Assembly: GCA_028274465.1 (NCBI GenBank)
Contig: CM051457.1
Span: 58,575,550-58,639,549, forward strand
Length of the DNA: 64,000 bases
Direction: 5' to 3'
Origin: Plantago ovata
Lineage: Eukaryota; Streptophyta; Magnoliopsida; Lamiales; Plantaginaceae
The stretch's first letter is position 1. Each line of letters starts with the position of its first letter. Under the pieces are notes generated by a model. That model was not told the origin of the DNA. It saw only the letters and a list, made by a program, of their open reading frames with translations, and did not search any database. The position numbers were made by a program, and so were the translations under genes. Of the stretch, positions 60,608-64,000 are shown one piece after another.

Positions 60608-60640
60608 GGCTCTAATACCATGTCTTGACATCTTGAGAAA
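60608..60640 (-). other. Possible copia primer site and LTR edge, minus strand
   Basis: GGCTCTAATACCA followed at 60621 by TGTCTTGACATC reads on the minus strand as an LTR end and TGGTATTAGAGCC, one base from the initiator tRNA-Met site. No partner LTR is identified, so a solo remnant is only possible. Confidence 0.35.
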
Positions 60641-61303
60641 GCCTGAAGATCGTGCATCGGTAATTTATCTTCGAATCTGTGAACTGGAAATCATCCAATG
60701 GAAATTGGCTTAGTTAATTGGCTTTTTTTTTCTTTGCTTAATTATGATTGTTTTAGTTGTAAATTGTTAAATTATGTATGATGTATAGCTATAATTAGTT
60801 TAAATCATTTTTTTCGATTTATTATTATGTAATTTTATAAATTAGTTTGAATTAATTAGAGGTTGTTAGTTGATTATGTTAATTCGAATTAGTATAATCT
60901 AGATTAATTTTGTTAAATAAAACTGGTTAATTAGTTTTGGTTAATAAATTAGACTAAAATTTTGTTAATAATTTTTAGTTAATTTATAATTCTGTTAATA
61001 ACTTTTAACTTTTAGTTAAAAATTACTTAATGATAATTTAGTTCTCTTAAAATTTTGTTAATAATTTTAGTTAAATTTTTTTAGTTAATTTTTAGTTTTG
61101 TTAATTATAATTCTGTTAAGTAATAGATTAATAATGTTAATTATGTTAATTATGTTAATTAGTTAATTTAATTATTTATGTTTATTTTTAGATTATTTTG
61201 ATTTATTTTTATTAATTAAAGAAGATGGAAATAGATAGAATCTATTAATCTATTCTGAAAATAAACTTTTCGAATTTTGGTTAATATTTAATCATTTTAT
61301 ATT

Positions 61304-61670
61304 GTGTGATGATGCTATTATAATCGGTTTCTATGTGTTGGTAAGATTTTTCTTGGGTCCTAACTAATACTATATGCTTACTATCGATCTGTGAGCATTA
61401 CATTGGTTAGTACCCATAGAAAAGTCTTCCCGATATTTAATCGAACTGATTGTATTTGGCTTAACACGCATAAGAGTTTGTATTTGATCCAATTGAATAA
61501 GTGTGATGATGATATAATTGTAGTTTGTTTTGATATGTCGGTTTAGGCTTATCTTGGCTGATAACTAATACTATATGTTTATTGTCGATCACTAAGCGTT
61601 TTATTGGTTTTCACCCATTGGTAAGCCTCACCGACATTTAAGCGAACTGATTGTATTTAACTGAACACAC
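61304..61670. repeat. Two-copy direct repeat, period about 197
   Basis: GTGTGATGATG begins at 61304 and 61501. Both copies continue with CTAACTAATACTATATG / GATAACTAATACTATATG, then TCGATC, and end CGAACTGATTGTATTT. The copies differ at many positions, so the duplication is old. Confidence 0.8.
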
Positions 61671-61713
61671 CTTAATAGTAATAACAACTTAGCCTTGTGT
61701 TGTGAATGATGAT

Positions 61714-62045
61714 CACTACAAGAGAACAACAATTTAGCGACAAAATAATAGATACGGATCGCATCCGTCGCTAAATAGCGACAGATGGGTACCTGTAGCG
61801 ATGGATGAACACGAATTGCGCTCTAAGTTCATTTGGTGTCTTAAAAGATCCAATTCGGCTTACAATCAGCGACGGATAAGTTTTATCCGTGTCTAATATT
61901 GCGACGGATATATCTATCCGTCTCTAATAGAGTTGACCACTTGAAAATAAAAGGAAAAGAAATTGAATAATTTATCTATAGCGACGGATAAGTTTATCTG
62001 TCTATGTGTAGCGACGTATAAACTCATATGTCGCTAAATAATCTA
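61714..62045 (+). mobile_element. Terminus of a CACTA (En/Spm) DNA transposon
   Basis: It starts CACTACAAGAGAACAAC at 61714 after GAT. Subterminal words AGCGACGGAT and their inverses (ATCCGTCGCTA, TTATCCGT) recur about ten times to about 62035, many as back-to-back palindromes. This is the classic plant CACTA end (CACTACAAGAAAA plus TAGCGACGGA subterminal repeats). The other terminus is outside the window or lost. Confidence 0.85.
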
Positions 62046-62335
62046 TGCAGATCGCGTTCGTCTTCTTCCTTTCCCATTTCTTCTCTGTCTCTTTTGTTCC
62101 CTCCACCCGAAAATTCCCCTAAAAATTCAAACTTCTGCATTTCTCATCCAAATCGAGCAATCTCGGAGTCTATTCGAAGCTAGTGGAGCAATGAACAAGA
62201 TCGGGCATTCAATTTCATCACCCATGGACCATTTTTTTCGAAATTGAAGGTAATTAGCTTAAACCCTAACTTTTACATATTTGAGAATTTGTTGATTTTA
62301 CTACGCGCCTCACGCGCTATCCAAACTAGCACCCT
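62046..62335. other. Spacer between CACTA terminus and LINE ORF1
   Basis: Pyrimidine-rich sequence (CTTCTTCCTTTCCC, TCTCTGTCTCTTTTG) like a plant 5' leader, then a GTAATT donor-like site near 62250. It could be CACTA interior or the 5' untranslated region of the LINE; the 5' end of the LINE is not resolved. Confidence 0.45.
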
Positions 62336-63850
62336 ATGTCTCGGCGACGAAGAGGACGGCCGAAAAAGCAGCCTCCACGGCAGGCGACGACACCAGTGGT
62401 TAACTCCGTGGCTTGTACACCGATGGATAGCGAGCGGCGGGGTAATTTGGGGAGGGATTTACCTGCGATTGATGTGAGGACAATTGTCCAATTAACTGCG
62501 GCGTCAGCTTCACCACCTAGGGTTACGGTGTCTCCGGCCTCTGGTGGCCTGACGGTTGCGCAGCCAGATGAGGCTACGGTTTCTCCGGCCGATTCTGGTG
62601 GAGCGATTCAAGCTATTGAACAAAGTGAGCGGCAACCATCTGCGCGCCGGTTAGTGTGGTCCGGGGAGGAGCCTGCCAACATGGATGGTGAATCGGAGGA
62701 GGTGGAAGAAGTACCTAATCCGGAAAATCATCCTCCTGCATCTTTTAGACAGGTATTAACTGGTAATCGTTTAGCTGTTAATGGGTTGTTGCTTGAGTAT
62801 TGTGCACCTGTAAGGGATGAGTTAGGCCTATGTGTTGAGCTTGATGAAGAAGATATGGAGGCAGAAACTAAAAAATGGGAACATTCACTGGTTTTATATG
62901 TGGTTGGGTCTGAGCATACGCTGGGATATTTGGAGTAGTATTTGGGTAAGATTTGGAAAGGTATAGCTCAGCCATCTCTGCACCAATATGATAATTGTTT
63001 TTTCATTGCCCGATTTCAGTCGAAGGAGGACTGTGAGAAGATACTAGCAAATGGCCCTTATTCTGTCAAGAATGAGGCATTGGTTTTGAAAAAATGGTAT
63101 CCAGAATTTGAGTTCAAGAAGGAGGACTTGACTAAATTGCCTGTCTCGGTTAAGTTGCCTCAATTACCATTCAGATGTTGGGGGAAAAAGAACTCGAGTA
63201 AGATTACTAGCATTCTGGGTAAGCCTTTGCACTCAGATGAATATACTTTGAAACAGTTCAAGATGGGCTTTGCTAGAGTACTTGTTGAGATTGATGTTAG
63301 TCAACCGGTTGTAAGATCAACAAGACTAAAAATACCGCGAGGGCCTGAGATTGAACAGAAATTTGAGTTTGAGAATCTTCCCCAATATTGCCAATATTGT
63401 CTATGTGTGGGGCATGTTTGTGATAATGTGGAGATGCCAGCTCAACCAAACAATCGACCAGCGACTGAGCAAATGCAGAATGTACAGGCTAGAAGGAGAA
63501 GGTAGAGACGTAGAAATCAACCTGCCACGGGACAATGGGTTCAAGTAGGTGATCAGAGGAATGCCCAAGTTGAAACTGGTGTGGATCAAGTTGTTAGGAA
63601 CATCAATACTGAGAATGTCCAGCCTCCTAACATGCCCATATCTGTGGTACTAGGTAACAACAATGCACCAAGGAATGAAAATGCTATGGTTGGAAATGTA
63701 TCTGTTTCTAATCAATTTCAGGTTCTGCATAGGACTGAGTTAAATGAGAACTTGGTGTTGGGTGCAGCTAGTGATGTTATATTTGGAAATTTTGGTGATT
63801 GTGGAGTATGTGTGGATGACCCGGGGCCTAATATTCCAGTATCCCAATGA
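62336..63850 (+). pseudogene. LINE ORF1 (DUF4283-like RNA-binding protein), two in-frame stops
   Basis: One reading frame from the ATG at 62336 to the TGA at 63848-63850, 504 codons, interrupted by TAG at 62936-62938 and TAG at 63503-63505. N-terminus: MSRRRRGRPKKQ, basic, then a Pro/Ser/Thr-rich linker. From about residue 140: a DUF4283-type domain (FRQVLTGNRLAVNG; YDNCFFIARFQSKEDCEKIL; LVLKKWYPEF; LPQLPFRCWG; GKPLHSDEYT). Then LPQYCQYCLCVGH, the start of a CCHC knuckle (CxxCxxxGH) whose last cysteine is not in the usual place. ORF1 proteins of plant L1 elements coat their RNA for target-primed reverse transcription. The intact frame apart from two stops suggests a fairly young but dead ORF1. 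Confidence 0.85.
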
Positions 63851-64000
63851 TAGTAGTAAGCTGGAATATTAGGGGCTTAAATAAGTCCACTAGACAGTTA
63901 GATATAAATCAGTTTTTACGACATAATAAGGTTTCTTTGGCATGTCTTTTTGAGACTCATGTTAAAGAGCCAAAATCTGTAGCTATTAGAAGAAGGTTTG
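63847..64000 (+). CDS. LINE ORF2, start of the AP-type endonuclease domain (partial)
   Basis: The ATG at 63847 overlaps the ORF1 stop as ATGA. Translation begins MIVVSWNIRGLNKSTRQ and continues to LACLFETHVKEPKS at the edge. SWNIRGLN and ETHVKE are the first two conserved blocks of the plant L1 endonuclease (the glutamate of ETH is catalytic). The endonuclease nicks target DNA; RT would follow downstream. Open for all 51 codons visible. Overlap suggests coupled re-initiation, which is an inference. Confidence 0.88.
   Translation, partial: MIVVSWNIRGLNKSTRQLDINQFLRHNKVSLACLFETHVKEPKSVAIRRRF

Larger units (their letters stand above)
59932..61713. other. AT-rich intergenic stretch with old fragments
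   Basis: No gene is seen. Around 60400-60455 an AATAAAA-like word and an A-rich tail follow T/G-rich sequence, as at the 3' end of a LINE or transcript; this is only a suggestion. 60608-60621 looks like a copia primer site. 60730-61200 is very AT-rich with TTAATTA-type low complexity. 61304-61670 holds a two-copy repeat. Confidence 0.5.
62336..64000 (+). mobile_element. L1-type LINE, 5' half, cut by the window edge
   Basis: ORF1 (62336-63850) is followed by ORF2 (from 63847) in the order of plant L1 elements. It probably lies inside or beside the CACTA element. Reverse transcriptase and poly-A tail would be beyond 64000. Confidence 0.88.

Overview
The window is nuclear DNA of a eudicot flowering plant in a draft assembly (100 Ns at 13399-13498). 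Plant hallmarks are GT-AG introns, a B3/REM-type DNA-binding gene, Ty1/copia elements of the Sirevirus (SIRE/Maximus) type, Tat-like and chromovirus-like Ty3/gypsy elements, a CACTA transposon end and a plant L1-type LINE. I cannot name the species. There is no sign of prokaryotic or organellar DNA.

Layout. 1-735 is a minisatellite of about 84 bp units with a four-unit higher-order period. 1283-3436 (+) is a decayed two-domain B3 gene. 4498-7474 (-) is a decayed multi-exon gene of unknown function with an internal exon duplication. 8496-31116 is one large nested block: a non-autonomous Tat-like gypsy element (G) holds a Sirevirus copy (B, minus strand), which holds a second copy of the same family (A, minus strand). 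The assembly gap lies where the missing LTR of A and the missing part of B should be. 31117-32556 is the 5' end of another gypsy element (H). 32557-39821 is a pile of copia pieces (C, D, E). 39822-52138 is a plus-strand Sirevirus copy (F) with its 3' LTR. 52139-59931 is a chromovirus-like, apparently non-coding LTR element (K) in a tandem interior-LTR-interior-LTR arrangement. 61714 on is a CACTA terminus, then a LINE with ORF1 and the start of ORF2 running off the window.

Most interesting part. The Sirevirus family seen in A and F has an unusual region between pol and the 3' LTR: (1) an array of stem-loops just after pol, each with a 7-nt loop of consensus ACRGGNA in the sense strand and stems of differing sequence that still pair; (2) a conserved TATA box upstream of an extra 3' ORF about 5 kb long; (3) three short GT-AG intervals of 71-85 nt at matching places in that ORF in both copies; (4) an extreme excess of the word TTGCTGA/TCAGCAA throughout the element, LTRs included. 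Together these suggest a structured RNA control region and a separately expressed, probably spliced, accessory protein that looks nuclear rather than like an envelope.

All retroelement copies here are fossils; each coding copy carries several breaks. The two host genes are also broken. No gene in the window is clearly intact.
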